Shown in pieces: positions 8,663 through 16,546 of a DNA stretch of 64,000 nt. The notes below the pieces were generated by a model. It searched no databases, was not told the origin of the DNA, and saw only the letters and a list, made by a program, of their open reading frames with translations. Source of the DNA: Actinoallomurus liliacearum (lineage in GTDB: Bacteria; Actinomycetota; Actinomycetes; Streptosporangiales; Streptosporangiaceae); NCBI RefSeq assembly GCF_039542035.1, contig NZ_BAABHJ010000005.1, positions 806,001 to 870,000 on the forward strand, in the 5' to 3' direction. Position 1 is the stretch's first letter. Every line of letters starts with the position of its first letter. Both the position numbers and the translations under genes were made by a program.

Positions 8663-9325
8663 GTGCTGGTCTTGGCTTTTGACACTGCGACCGCCGCGGT
8701 CACCGTCGCCCTGAGCGAGGGCACCGCCGGCGGCGTCCGGCTGCGCGCCGAGTCCAACGCGGTCGACCGGCGGCGGCACGCCGAGGTGCTCGCCCCCGCG
8801 ATCGCGACCGTGCTCGACGAGGCCGGGGTGACCCGGGCCGACCTGTCGGCCATCGCGGTCGGCGTGGGGCCCGGCCCGTACACCGGCCTGCGCGTCGGCC
8901 TCACGACCGCCCGCGCGCTCGGCGCCGTGCTCGGCATCCCCGTCCACGGCGTCTGCACGCTCGACGTCCTCGCCTGGCAGTCCGGCCGCACCGGCCCCTT
9001 CGTCGCGGCGACCGACGCCCGGCGCAAGGAGGTCTACTGGGCCTCCTACGCCTCGTCCCGCGCCCGGAGCACGGGTCCCGCCGTGGGCAAGCCCGCCGAG
9101 GCCGCCGAGCCGGGCCTGCCCGCCATCGGAGAGGGCGCGCTGCTCTACGCCGACACACTCGCCGGTCAGGAGCCCGCGCTGCCGTCCGCCGCCGCGCTCG
9201 CCGACCTGGTCCTCACCCGGCTGTCCGGCGGCGCGGGCCCCGACCTCCTGGAGCCCGTCCCGCTGTACCTCCGCAAGCCCGACGCCCGCGAGCCCGGCCC
9301 GCGTAAACGGGTGACGCAGCCATGA
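8663..9325 (+). CDS. tsaB: tRNA t6A synthesis protein TsaB
   Basis: ASKHA-fold partner that binds TsaD and TsaE in t6A synthesis. N-terminal LVLAFDTATAAVTVAL, then VGVGPGPYTGLRVGLTTARALG are the usual TsaB signatures. 220 residues with a GTG start. Its stop overlaps rimI by 4 bp, so tsaB-rimI-tsaD are coupled. The C-terminal third is proline/alanine-rich and less conserved, as usual in actinobacteria. Confidence 0.93.
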   Translation: MLVLAFDTATAAVTVALSEGTAGGVRLRAESNAVDRRRHAEVLAPAIATVLDEAGVTRADLSAIAVGVGPGPYTGLRVGLTTARALGAVLGIPVHGVCTLDVLAWQSGRTGPFVAATDARRKEVYWASYASSRARSTGPAVGKPAEAAEPGLPAIGEGALLYADTLAGQEPALPSAAALADLVLTRLSGGAGPDLLEPVPLYLRKPDAREPGPRKRVTQP

Positions 9326-9807
9326 CGCTGCGCGCGATGAGCGCCGACGACCTGTCCGACGTCCTCGCGCTCGAGCCCGTGCTGTTCCCCGAGGAATCCT
9401 GGTCGGAGCAGGCCTACCTCGAGGAGCTGGCCGATCAGACCGGCACGCGGCACTATGTCGTGATCGAGGACGGCGACGGCCGCTTCGCCGGCTGGGCGGG
9501 GCTCGCCGCCGTCGGTGGCCAGGCCGACATCCTCACCATCGGCGTCCGGCCGGAGCTGCAGGGGCGGGGGTTCGGCGCCCGGCTGCTGACCGCGCTCCTC
9601 GACGAGGCCGCCGCCCGTGGCTGCCCCGAGGTGTTCCTCGACGTCCGCGCCGACAACGACCGGGCACGGCGGCTGTACGAACGATTCGGCTTCACCCCGG
9701 TCGGCGTCCGCAAGCGCTACTACCAGCCCTCCGGCGTGGACGCCATCGTGATGGTCCGTGACTCGCGGCGGAGCGCAGTGCCCGCCGGACAGGGAGTGCA
9801 AGCATGA
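9322..9807 (+). CDS. rimI: Ribosomal-protein-alanine N-acetyltransferase-like GNAT
   Basis: GNAT acetyltransferase of 161 residues, named for acetylation of ribosomal protein S18. The acetyl-CoA loop is VRPELQGRGFGARLL, followed by VFLDVRADNDRARRLYERFGF, the standard RimI C-terminal half. ATGA overlaps link it to tsaB before and tsaD after, the classic tsaB-rimI-tsaD arrangement. Confidence 0.93.
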   Translation: MTLRAMSADDLSDVLALEPVLFPEESWSEQAYLEELADQTGTRHYVVIEDGDGRFAGWAGLAAVGGQADILTIGVRPELQGRGFGARLLTALLDEAAARGCPEVFLDVRADNDRARRLYERFGFTPVGVRKRYYQPSGVDAIVMVRDSRRSAVPAGQGVQA

Positions 9808-10835
9808 AGGACGAACCCCTGGTCCTGGGGATCGAGACGTCCTGCGACGAGACGGGCATCGGCATCGTCCGCGGTCACACGCTGCTCGCCGACGCGATCG
9901 CCTCCAGCGTCGACGAGCACGCGCGCTTCGGCGGGGTCGTCCCCGAGGTCGCGTCGCGGGCGCACCTGGAGGCCATGACGCCGACCGTGGACCGCGCCCT
10001 GGCCGACGCGGGCATCACCCTGAACGACATCGACGCGATCGCCGTCACCGCCGGCCCCGGACTCGCCGGGGCGCTCCTCGTCGGCGTCGCCGCCGCCAAG
10101 GCCTACTCCCTCGGCCTCGGCAAGCCGCTGTACGGCGTGAACCACCTCGCCGCCCACGTCGCCGTCGACCAGCTCGAACACGGCGCGCTGCCGAAGCCGT
10201 GCGTCGCGCTGCTCGTCTCCGGCGGCCACTCATCGCTGCTGCTCGTCCCCGACGTCGCCTCGGACGTGCGCCCGCTCGGCGCCACCGTCGACGACGCGGC
10301 GGGGGAGGCGTTCGACAAGGTCGCGCGGGTGCTCGACCTCGGCTTCCCCGGCGGCCCGTACATCGACCGGGCGGCACGGGAGGGCGACCCCGGCTCGGTG
10401 TTCTTCCCCCGCGGCAAGTACGACGACGGCACCTACGACTTCTCCTTCTCGGGCCTGAAGACCGCGGTGGCCCGCTGGGTCGAGGCCCGCGAGCGCGCCG
10501 GCGAGCCGGTCCCGGTCGCCGACGTCGCCGCGGCCTTCCAGGAGGCGGTCGTCGACGTGCTGACCAAGAAGGCCATCGCCGCCTGCAAGGACAACGACGT
10601 GTCCCACCTGCTCGTCGGCGGCGGCGTCGCGGCCAACTCCCGGCTGCGCGCCATGGCCCAGGAGCGCTGCGAGGCGGCCGGCATCGAGCTGCGCGTGCCC
10701 CGGCCGAAACTGTGCACCGACAACGGCGCCATGGTCGCGGCCCTCGGCTCCGAGCTCGTCGCCGCCGGCCTCGCCCCCTCCGACCTCGGCCTCCCCGCCG
10801 ACTCCTCCCTCCCCATCACCCAGGTCCTCGTCTAG
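9804..10835 (+). CDS. tsaD: tRNA N6-adenosine threonylcarbamoyltransferase TsaD
   Basis: Catalytic subunit of t6A formation. Seen motifs: LGIETSCDETGIG at the N-terminus, the metal-binding NHLAAH, the phosphate-binding VSGGHSSLLLV, YDFSFSGLKTAV and VGGGVAANSRLR. Full length at 343 residues. The stop codon TAG (10833-10835) is part of the CTAG that flanks the neighbouring mobile element, so the element inserted exactly at the stop without changing the protein. Confidence 0.96.
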   Translation: MKDEPLVLGIETSCDETGIGIVRGHTLLADAIASSVDEHARFGGVVPEVASRAHLEAMTPTVDRALADAGITLNDIDAIAVTAGPGLAGALLVGVAAAKAYSLGLGKPLYGVNHLAAHVAVDQLEHGALPKPCVALLVSGGHSSLLLVPDVASDVRPLGATVDDAAGEAFDKVARVLDLGFPGGPYIDRAAREGDPGSVFFPRGKYDDGTYDFSFSGLKTAVARWVEARERAGEPVPVADVAAAFQEAVVDVLTKKAIAACKDNDVSHLLVGGGVAANSRLRAMAQERCEAAGIELRVPRPKLCTDNGAMVAALGSELVAAGLAPSDLGLPADSSLPITQVLV

Positions 10836-10856
10836 TGCCGTGTCAACCAACGTTGG
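10836..10856 (+). repeat. Left terminal inverted repeat of the tnpB element
   Basis: Begins TGCCGTGTCAACC directly after the CTAG at the tsaD stop and contains the palindrome CCAACGTTGG at 10847-10856. It pairs with 12393-12413 at 17 of 21 positions. Confidence 0.75.
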
Positions 10857-12258
10857 TCGTTTTGGCCGTGTTGGTTGATCCTCGCTTGGGGCGAGCGACT
10901 CCCCACGGGGGTGGGGCGGGCCGCGGCCGGCCATTGGACCTTTTGACGGTGCCGTGATGGGGGCGTCGTCTTGGGTCACGCCGGGCTGGTCCGGTACCGG
11001 GGAGGTGCCGTCCGGCTCGACGGTGCGTGATCACCACGGGGAACGGGTTCTTGGTGGTGATGGTGCCGCCCGGTCCTCGCCGGGCGATGTTGGCGCCGCC
11101 GACCAGGTCGCGGTGCCCGCTGAAACCACAATGCATGCAGGTGAAGCGGCGGCCGGTGGGTTTGGGTACCCGCCGGTCGCAGGACGGGCAGGTCGAGGAC
11201 GTGCCGCGCTCGTCCACGAGCACGACGCGGATCCCGGCCTGCTCTGCCTTGTCCTTCAAACAGCGGAGCAGGTAGCCGACCCGCCAGTCCCGGACGCGTT
11301 TGTTGTGCCGCCGCCCGGCGTTCAGGCCCAGCACCCCTCGCGGGTCACCGATCACCAGCGTCCCGATACGGCGCTGCACTGCCCAGCCGATCACGGTCTT
11401 GGCCGCCTCGTGCTGGGCCTGCCTCACGCGGCGTTTGTGCCGGGCCTCCAGCTTCCGCTGCCGGGCCCGGAACTTCCGCCACCGTCGCGACCCCACTTGC
11501 CCCGGCTTCGGTGCCCGGGCGGCCATCGTCCGGCGGCGGTATTTGCCGTCTTTGAGATGCAGGTGGGTTTCGGTGCGGATCGCCCGCCCCGACACGATGA
11601 GACCTTCTTTGTCGGGTCCGGCCACCGCGAACGGATGAATCACTCCCGGATCCACTCCGGCCACCCGGTCCGGGTCGGGCTCGGTGCCGGGCTCGTAGGT
11701 GGCGACGGGGACTTCGGCGGTCACCTCGACGAACAACCGGCGGCCCTCGTTCAGCAAGGTGACCGACCGGACCTGCTCGATCGGGTAGGGCACCTGTCGG
11801 TCCAGCCGCACCCGCAACGGCGGCCACCCGCGACCGGCGGGAAGTCGTAACCGCTGGTCCTCCAGGGTGAAGATGCCGTGGTAGTACCGGACCGGCACCA
11901 GGCGGCGTTTGCGGCGCGGGAACCGGGCTGAGGCGTCCCCGTCCTTGCGGCGTTTGGCGGCGGCGAACCACGCGTCGCTGTAGCGGCGTAGCACCGACCG
12001 CGCCCCCTTGGTGTCCAGTTCACCGAACGTGCCCGGACCGGCCGCCGACAACTCCCGGCACAACGCCTGATACGAGGCCACGGCGGGCAGGCCGCGCTGG
12101 CGCCGCCACCGGTTCATATCCAGCACGCACGCCCACACGTCCCCGGCTGAGGCAAGCAGCCCGAAACACCGCTCCCGCTGGCCGGGCGTGAGACGCAGAC
12201 CGACCCGGGCGGTACGCATCACCGTCCGGGCGGCATCGGGATCAACACGTCGAGGCAT
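10843..12258 (-). CDS. tnpB: TnpB-like RNA-guided nuclease homologue (IS200/IS605 OrfB family)
   Basis: 471-residue protein with an N-terminal helix-turn-helix/beta region (1-190), a RuvC fold and a zinc ribbon. RuvC-I aspartate is D203 in GVDPGV. At the RuvC-II site, where most TnpB proteins read IEDL, this one reads VIGDPRG (G304), so the usual glutamate is missing; E350 in VDERGTS directly before the zinc ribbon could replace it. Zinc ligands are C357, C360, C374, C377, and RuvC-III is D384 in GHRDLVGGANI. An 80-residue basic tail follows, reading almost to the element end, where a guide RNA would be expected. The ATG at 12258 gives MPRRVDPDAARTVMRTARVG. Activity is untested. Confidence 0.85.
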   Translation of the reverse strand: MPRRVDPDAARTVMRTARVGLRLTPGQRERCFGLLASAGDVWACVLDMNRWRRQRGLPAVASYQALCRELSAAGPGTFGELDTKGARSVLRRYSDAWFAAAKRRKDGDASARFPRRKRRLVPVRYYHGIFTLEDQRLRLPAGRGWPPLRVRLDRQVPYPIEQVRSVTLLNEGRRLFVEVTAEVPVATYEPGTEPDPDRVAGVDPGVIHPFAVAGPDKEGLIVSGRAIRTETHLHLKDGKYRRRTMAARAPKPGQVGSRRWRKFRARQRKLEARHKRRVRQAQHEAAKTVIGWAVQRRIGTLVIGDPRGVLGLNAGRRHNKRVRDWRVGYLLRCLKDKAEQAGIRVVLVDERGTSSTCPSCDRRVPKPTGRRFTCMHCGFSGHRDLVGGANIARRGPGGTITTKNPFPVVITHRRAGRHLPGTGPARRDPRRRPHHGTVKRSNGRPRPAPPPWGVARPKRGSTNTAKTTNVG

Positions 12259-12392
12259 GAGGTGATTACAGCAGGTGCCTGCGACAGAACAGAGACGGTC
12301 GGCGGTGCCGCACTACCAACCTCCCGAATCGATGATCGCAAACGCCTCATCTCCGGGAGCCGGCACCAAGACGGCGCGTCATCCCAACAGGG

Positions 12393-12413
12393 CCAACGTT
12401 GCTTAATGCGGCA
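12393..12413 (-). repeat. Right terminal inverted repeat of the tnpB element
   Basis: CCAACGTTGCTTAATGCGGC with a final A, followed by CTAG at 12414-12417. It is the reverse complement of the left end at 17 of 21 positions; including the flanking CTAG the match is 21 of 25. Confidence 0.75.
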
Positions 12414-12529
12414 CTAGCATTCCGGCGTTCGCCGGGGACCTGGACGCTCCGGACGACGGCGAGGGGCGTCCATCGACGCTTCCACAATGTCGGTGGTGGC
12501 ACCGGGTGGCGCAGTGTGGCACTCAGGCA

Positions 12530-12535
12530 TAGCAT
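12530..12535 (+). promoter_or_regulatory. Possible -10 box of a leaderless antitoxin-toxin promoter
   Basis: TAGCAT ends 6 bp before the antitoxin ATG, a spacing expected for a leaderless transcript, and no ribosome binding site precedes that ATG. The -35 region is weak (GTGGCG at 12506-12511). Confidence 0.35.
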
Positions 12536-12541
12536 CGGGAT

Positions 12542-12811
12542 ATGGCCGCGCAACCTGAGATCACCCAGCGGGATCTGCGGAACCGCTCCAAAGAGATCAT
12601 GGACGCTGTCGAGCACGGGCAGGCGTTCACGGTCACCAGGGACGGTCACCAGATCGGTGAACTGATCCCCCTGCGTCGGCGTCGCCGGTTCGTCCCCCGT
12701 GAGGAGTTCGCCGCGATGTCCCGTGGCGCTTCCGCCATCGACATCGACGCGTTCCGCGCCGATCAGGATGCCGCCCTCGACCACGACGCGGCCGACCCCT
12801 ATGGCCGCTGA
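12542..12811 (+). CDS. Phd/YefM-type antitoxin
   Basis: 89-residue antitoxin. The N-terminal domain ITQRDLRNRSKEIMDAVEHGQAFTVTRDGHQIGELIPL is the Phd/YefM DNA-binding fold; the acidic C-terminal tail (DIDAFRADQDAALDHDAADPYGR) would wrap the toxin. It overlaps the PIN-domain toxin gene by 11 bp, the expected antitoxin-first order. It sits immediately downstream of the tnpB element. Phd family antitoxins usually repress their own promoter. Confidence 0.9.
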   Translation: MAAQPEITQRDLRNRSKEIMDAVEHGQAFTVTRDGHQIGELIPLRRRRRFVPREEFAAMSRGASAIDIDAFRADQDAALDHDAADPYGR

Positions 12812-13277
12812 ACGTCATCCGCAGGGCCTGCTCGACACGAACATCGTGATTCTGCGGAACTGGATCGATCCCGCCGAACTGCCGGACGAGATGGCGATCA
12901 GCGCGATCACACTCGCTGAACTGTCGGCAGGTCCCCACCAGGTCCGCCCCAACAGCGAACAGGGTGACTACGACGAGCATGCCGAGCGTGCTCGACGGCT
13001 TGACGTGGTGCAGCGGGTGGAGCACGAATTCGATCCCATCCCGTTCGGAGTCGAGGCCGCGCGGGCCTTCGGCAGAGTCACCGCAGGGGTCGTCGCCGCA
13101 GGCCGCAAGCCGCGCCGGCGAGCGGCCGACCTGATGATCGCTGCGGTGGCGATCGCCGAAGGGCTACCGCTGTTCACCACGAATCCCGACGATTTCCGGG
13201 GCTTGGACGAGCTACTGGCAGTCGTTCCGGTAACGCGGCCCGTGGTCGAGCACACGCGGCGATCGGATCCCCGCTAA
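12801..13277 (+). CDS. PIN-domain ribonuclease toxin (VapC-like)
   Basis: Predicted Mg-dependent endoribonuclease toxin of 158 residues. The acidic PIN residues are visible: D in LLDTNIVI, E in ITLAELSAG, D in RRRAADLMIAAVA and the NPDDF near the end. The start is ATG 12801 (MAAERHPQG), inside the last codons of the antitoxin; a longer upstream reading frame is arginine/serine/proline-rich noise. All catalytic residues are present, so the toxin looks intact. Confidence 0.9.
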   Translation: MAAERHPQGLLDTNIVILRNWIDPAELPDEMAISAITLAELSAGPHQVRPNSEQGDYDEHAERARRLDVVQRVEHEFDPIPFGVEAARAFGRVTAGVVAAGRKPRRRAADLMIAAVAIAEGLPLFTTNPDDFRGLDELLAVVPVTRPVVEHTRRSDPR

Positions 13278-13341
13278 CAGATCGAGTCGGCGCCGTATTC
13301 GCGAGGCCGGCCGGATATCGGGGCGTGTCTCAGCGGGCCGG

Positions 13342-13434
13342 CCGTACCGAATGCTTGGTGATCGTGGGCGCGAAGTGGGGCGAACTTCGCAGATTTGCGG
13401 TTCGGCTCCGGTCTTGACCGGGCGTTCGGTACGG
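13342..13434. other. Multi-stem structured sequence between convergent genes
   Basis: An outer stem pairs 13342-13354 (CCGTACCGAATGC) with 13422-13434 (GCGTTCGGTACGG), 12 of 13 Watson-Crick plus one G-T. Inside lie two further hairpins: CGAAGT 13371-13376 with ACTTCG 13384-13389, and CCGGTC 13408-13413 with GACCGG 13416-13421. The whole could fold as a three-way junction. It lies in the 241-bp gap between the PIN toxin and the ABC permease stops. It could be a bidirectional terminator, a small RNA or a mobile-repeat relic; the sequence does not decide. Confidence 0.5.
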
Positions 13435-13518
13435 CGACGAGGTGATGGCCGGAACGGCGACCACCCGGGCCGCCGCCGATGACGGGGACCCGGGGTCGTC
13501 TTCGCGTCGCGTCGGTGG

Positions 13519-14322
13519 TCAGGCGCTGACCGCCTTCTTGTAGAGGCGGGTCGCCAGCGGGATGAACACGATCAGGATGACGGCGATCCAGAGCAGTGAT
13601 GCCGGGATGGCGTGCTGGATGGGCCAGGCGCCGGAGGTCTTCAGCGCGGCGTTGGTGTTGCCGAAGAGCTCACGTGCGGCCTGGGTGAAGGTGGAGACGG
13701 GGTTCCACTCGGCGACGACGCGGAGGGGTGTGGGCAGTTTGGAACTGTCCAGGAAGGCGTTGGAGACGAACATCAGCGGGAGCGAGACCATGGTCGCGAT
13801 GTTGTTGAAGCTCTCCGGGGTGCGCAGGGCCAGCGCGACGGTCGCGGTGACCCAGGAGAACGCGTAGGCGAACAGCAGCAGCAGCCCGAAGCCGAGGACG
13901 GCCTCGTAGGGCGAGGTGTGCACCCGCCAGCCGACGATCAGTCCCATCACCGCCATGACGACCAGGCTGGCGAGGTTCATCAGCAGGTCGCTGACGGTCT
14001 GGCCGATCAGCACCGCGGACGGGGCCATGGGCAGCGAGCGGAATCGGTCGAAGATGCCCTTCTGCAGGTCCAGGGTCAGCGTGTAGCCGGTGGTCTGCGC
14101 GCCCATGATCACGGCTTGGACGAAGATGCCGGGGAGCAGGAACTCCCGGTACGACATCCCCGGGATGTCGATGACGCTGCCGAAGACGTAGGCGAACAGC
14201 AGCACGAACACGATTGGGAACATGATCGCGGCACCGAGCAGGTCCGGCGACCGACGGATCTTCAGGGTGTTGCGCCTGGCGATGGTCCAGCCGTCGGCGA
14301 TGGGCAGGGTGAGCGCGTTCAT
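13519..14322 (-). CDS. ABC-2 type exporter permease (DrrB-like)
   Basis: 267-residue integral membrane subunit with about six hydrophobic helices (for example LLGAAIMFPIVFVLLFAYVFG, LLMNLASLVVMAVMGLIVGW). Sequences such as GIFDRFRSLPMAPSAVLIG and WNPVSTFTQAARELFG are typical of the daunorubicin-resistance DrrB group. ATG at 14322 overlaps the ATPase stop by 4 bp. Together they should form an exporter; the substrate is unknown and no biosynthetic cluster is next to it. Confidence 0.92.
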   Translation of the reverse strand: MNALTLPIADGWTIARRNTLKIRRSPDLLGAAIMFPIVFVLLFAYVFGSVIDIPGMSYREFLLPGIFVQAVIMGAQTTGYTLTLDLQKGIFDRFRSLPMAPSAVLIGQTVSDLLMNLASLVVMAVMGLIVGWRVHTSPYEAVLGFGLLLLFAYAFSWVTATVALALRTPESFNNIATMVSLPLMFVSNAFLDSSKLPTPLRVVAEWNPVSTFTQAARELFGNTNAALKTSGAWPIQHAIPASLLWIAVILIVFIPLATRLYKKAVSA

Positions 14323-15293
14323 CGGATGGCCTCCTGGGCCTGCGGGTCGGTGCCGGACGCCTGGTGCCCGGTCAGGGTGAGGTAGACGTCGTCGAGGGTG
14401 GGCCGCCGCAGCCCGGCGTCCCGGACCCGGACTCCTTCGTCGGCCAGCCGGCCGAGAACCTGGCGGAGCGCCTCGGGGCCGTCGGTGACCGGGATGGTGA
14501 TCTGCAGCGACTCCGGCACGGTCCGCATGGCGCCGACGGCGACCCAGGCGAGCGTCTGCCGGGCGGTCTCCAGTTCGGCGGCGCTGGTCACGGTCAGTTC
14601 GATGCGGTTGCCGCCGACCTGGTCCTTGAGCTCGTCGGCGGTGCCGTGGGCGATGGCGCGGCCGTGGTCGACGACCAGGATCTGGTCGGCGAGGTGGTCG
14701 GCCTCTTCCATGTACTGGGTGGTGAGCAGCAGCGTGGTGCCGCCTGCGACGAGTTCGGAGATGGTGTCCCACAGCGCGGCGCGGGCGCGGGGGTCCAGCC
14801 CTGTGCTGGGTTCGTCCAGGAACAGCACCGGCGGGTCGGCGACCAGCGCGCCGGCGAGGTCGATGCGGCGGCGCATGCCGCCGGAGTAGCCCTTCACGGG
14901 CCGGTCGGCGGCGTCGGTGAGGTCGAAGCGTTCGAGCAGCTCGCGGGCGCGGGCCTTGCTGCGCTTGGCGCCCAGGTGGTACAGCCGCCCGACCATCTCC
15001 AGGTTCTCGGCGCCGGTGAGGTGCTCGTCGACGGCGGCGTACTGGCCGGACAGCCCGATGCGCGCGCGCAGCCGCCCGGCGTCGGTGACGACGTCGCATC
15101 CGGCGACGGTGGCGCGGCCGCCGTCCGGCGGGAGCAGCGTGGTCAGCACCCGTACCGTCGTGGTCTTTCCGGCGCCGTTCGGGCCGAGCAGGGCGAGCAC
15201 CGTCCCTTGCGGGACGGAGAAGCTCAGCCCGTCCAGGGCGGACACCTCGCCGTATCTCTTGACCAGTCCTTCGGCTGTGATCGCGTCGCTCAT
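14319..15293 (-). CDS. ABC exporter ATPase (DrrA-like)
   Basis: 324-residue ATP-binding subunit. Walker A is LLGPNGAGKTTTVRVL, signature GYSGGMRRRIDLAGAL, Walker B PPVLFLDEPSTGLD, and the C-terminal extension (about residues 220-324) is typical of DrrA. The ATG at 15293 (MSDAITAEGLVKRYGEV) is preceded by AAGGAGACC. It is coupled to the permease and follows the DUF4097 gene after about 300 bp. Confidence 0.94.
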   Translation of the reverse strand: MSDAITAEGLVKRYGEVSALDGLSFSVPQGTVLALLGPNGAGKTTTVRVLTTLLPPDGGRATVAGCDVVTDAGRLRARIGLSGQYAAVDEHLTGAENLEMVGRLYHLGAKRSKARARELLERFDLTDAADRPVKGYSGGMRRRIDLAGALVADPPVLFLDEPSTGLDPRARAALWDTISELVAGGTTLLLTTQYMEEADHLADQILVVDHGRAIAHGTADELKDQVGGNRIELTVTSAAELETARQTLAWVAVGAMRTVPESLQITIPVTDGPEALRQVLGRLADEGVRVRDAGLRRPTLDDVYLTLTGHQASGTDPQAQEAIR

Positions 15294-15604
15294 GAAGGTC
15301 TCCTTGCTGGTGTTCGGGGGCAGGGCCGGCGCAGGTCGATGTCGCCGTGGTGAGGGTGCGAGCATCGTCGGGCAGCGTCAGGACGCGGTGTGACGTGGAT
15401 TTGCCACACCGCTCCTGGGACGGAGGGGATCGAAGAGGGGGAATCGCCCGGGTCTCTGGCGGGACGTGGGCGAGGCGGTCGCGCTACCGGTCTCGTGACT
15501 CGGCGGGGACACGGAGGGAGGCCCGGAGCGCGGTCGGAAGAGAGGAGAGCCGGTCGGCGGATCGGTGCCGCCTCGTGGTCGGGCGCCGCGCGGCGCCGTA
15601 CGGC
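15294..15604. other. Gap between the DrrA-like and DUF4097 genes
   Basis: About 310 bp with no convincing gene on either strand. It holds the ribosome binding site of the ATPase gene and may contain an internal promoter, but I see no clear hexamer pair. Confidence 0.4.
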
Positions 15605-16474
15605 TCAGTCCTGAGAGGTCAGGGTGGCCCGGCGGATCACGATGTCGCCGAGTCCAGTGCGGGCGCGGACCTCCACGGTCCGGTCGGCCTCGCCAGGACC
15701 GTCGGTCTCGTCCAGCATGTTGTGCACGCTTCCGGCGGTGGCGTGCACGTCGAGCCAGGCGGCCGTGCCCTCCACGACACCGACCTCGAGCTGACCGGCG
15801 CCGGTCTGCATGACGACGGTGCCCTGAGAGATCTCACCGATGCGGATCCTGCCCGCCGCGGTCTTCGCGTCGACGTCGGCATGCGCCTGGTCGATCTCGA
15901 TGTCACCACTGGCGGAGCGGACGCGGACGTCACCGGAGGCCTCTCCGGTCCAGGTGCTTCCGGAGGAGGTCTTGAGCGTGACGGCACCGCCGGCGTGGCG
16001 GAGGCGTATCGCGCCGACCCCTGTGGTGATCTTCACGTCGCCCGCCACACGGCCGGCCGTGACGTCCCCGCCGCCGGTCCTCGCCTGCAGCGTGCCGGCG
16101 TCCTCCAGCCGGATGACGCCGGCGCCGCTGGAGAGCTCGCAGTCGCCGAGCCGTCCCGCGCAGTGGATGCTGCCGAACCCGGATGAGGCGTGCAGGTCGG
16201 AGCCGACAGGGAGCTCGACGTCGATCTGGACGGCAGCGTCCTTGCCGGGGCCCAGGATCCGACTGGCGCGCCGCTTCGGCCCTTTGACCAACAGTCGTCC
16301 GTGGGCGTATTCGACCGTGGTCTCCTCCGCGGCTCGGACGTCGCTCGCCTTCGACGCGTCGGCGGGCCGCACCTCGACGACGGTGTCGCCGCGGTCGGAC
16401 GCGGTGACGCGGAACTCGGCGATGGAGGCGTCGAGCGTCGCGGAGATCGGCTCGGGGGTTGCGAATGTGGGCAT
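15605..16474 (-). CDS. DUF4097-family beta-strand repeat protein
   Basis: 289 residues of repetitive beta-strand sequence, with recurring units such as ASSGFGSIHCAGRLGDCELSS, SGAGVIRLEDAGTLQARTG and SASGDIEIDQAHADVD, expected to form a beta-helix. DUF4097 proteins are often called putative adhesins, but this one has no signal peptide, so it may act inside the cell. It lies between an RHH regulator and a DrrAB-like exporter, all on the minus strand with small gaps; this trio recurs in actinomycetes. Molecular role unknown. Confidence 0.85.
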   Translation of the reverse strand: MPTFATPEPISATLDASIAEFRVTASDRGDTVVEVRPADASKASDVRAAEETTVEYAHGRLLVKGPKRRASRILGPGKDAAVQIDVELPVGSDLHASSGFGSIHCAGRLGDCELSSGAGVIRLEDAGTLQARTGGGDVTAGRVAGDVKITTGVGAIRLRHAGGAVTLKTSSGSTWTGEASGDVRVRSASGDIEIDQAHADVDAKTAAGRIRIGEISQGTVVMQTGAGQLEVGVVEGTAAWLDVHATAGSVHNMLDETDGPGEADRTVEVRARTGLGDIVIRRATLTSQD

Positions 16475-16546
16475 GATGCTGTGCTGCCTCTCTGGTCTCA
16501 GGGGCGAGGACCCCGCCGCTGGTCGGTGATGGTGAAGGGGTCCGGG

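Larger units (their letters stand above)
10836..12413. mobile_element. Inverted-repeat-bounded element carrying only a tnpB-like gene
   Basis: A 1578-bp insertion flanked by the tetranucleotide CTAG on both sides (10832-10835 and 12414-12417), which looks like a 4-bp target duplication. Its ends are imperfect inverted repeats: TGCCGTGTCAACCAACGTTG at the left and the complement of a TGCCGCATTAAGCAACG-type sequence at the right, agreeing at 17 of 21 positions. The only coding content is a TnpB-like gene on the minus strand; there is no tnpA and no DDE transposase. IS200/IS605 elements normally lack terminal inverted repeats and target duplications, so these ends point to a different mobiliser, acting in trans. 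IS5- and IS701-type elements are known for YTAR targets, which CTAG fits. Confidence 0.72.
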
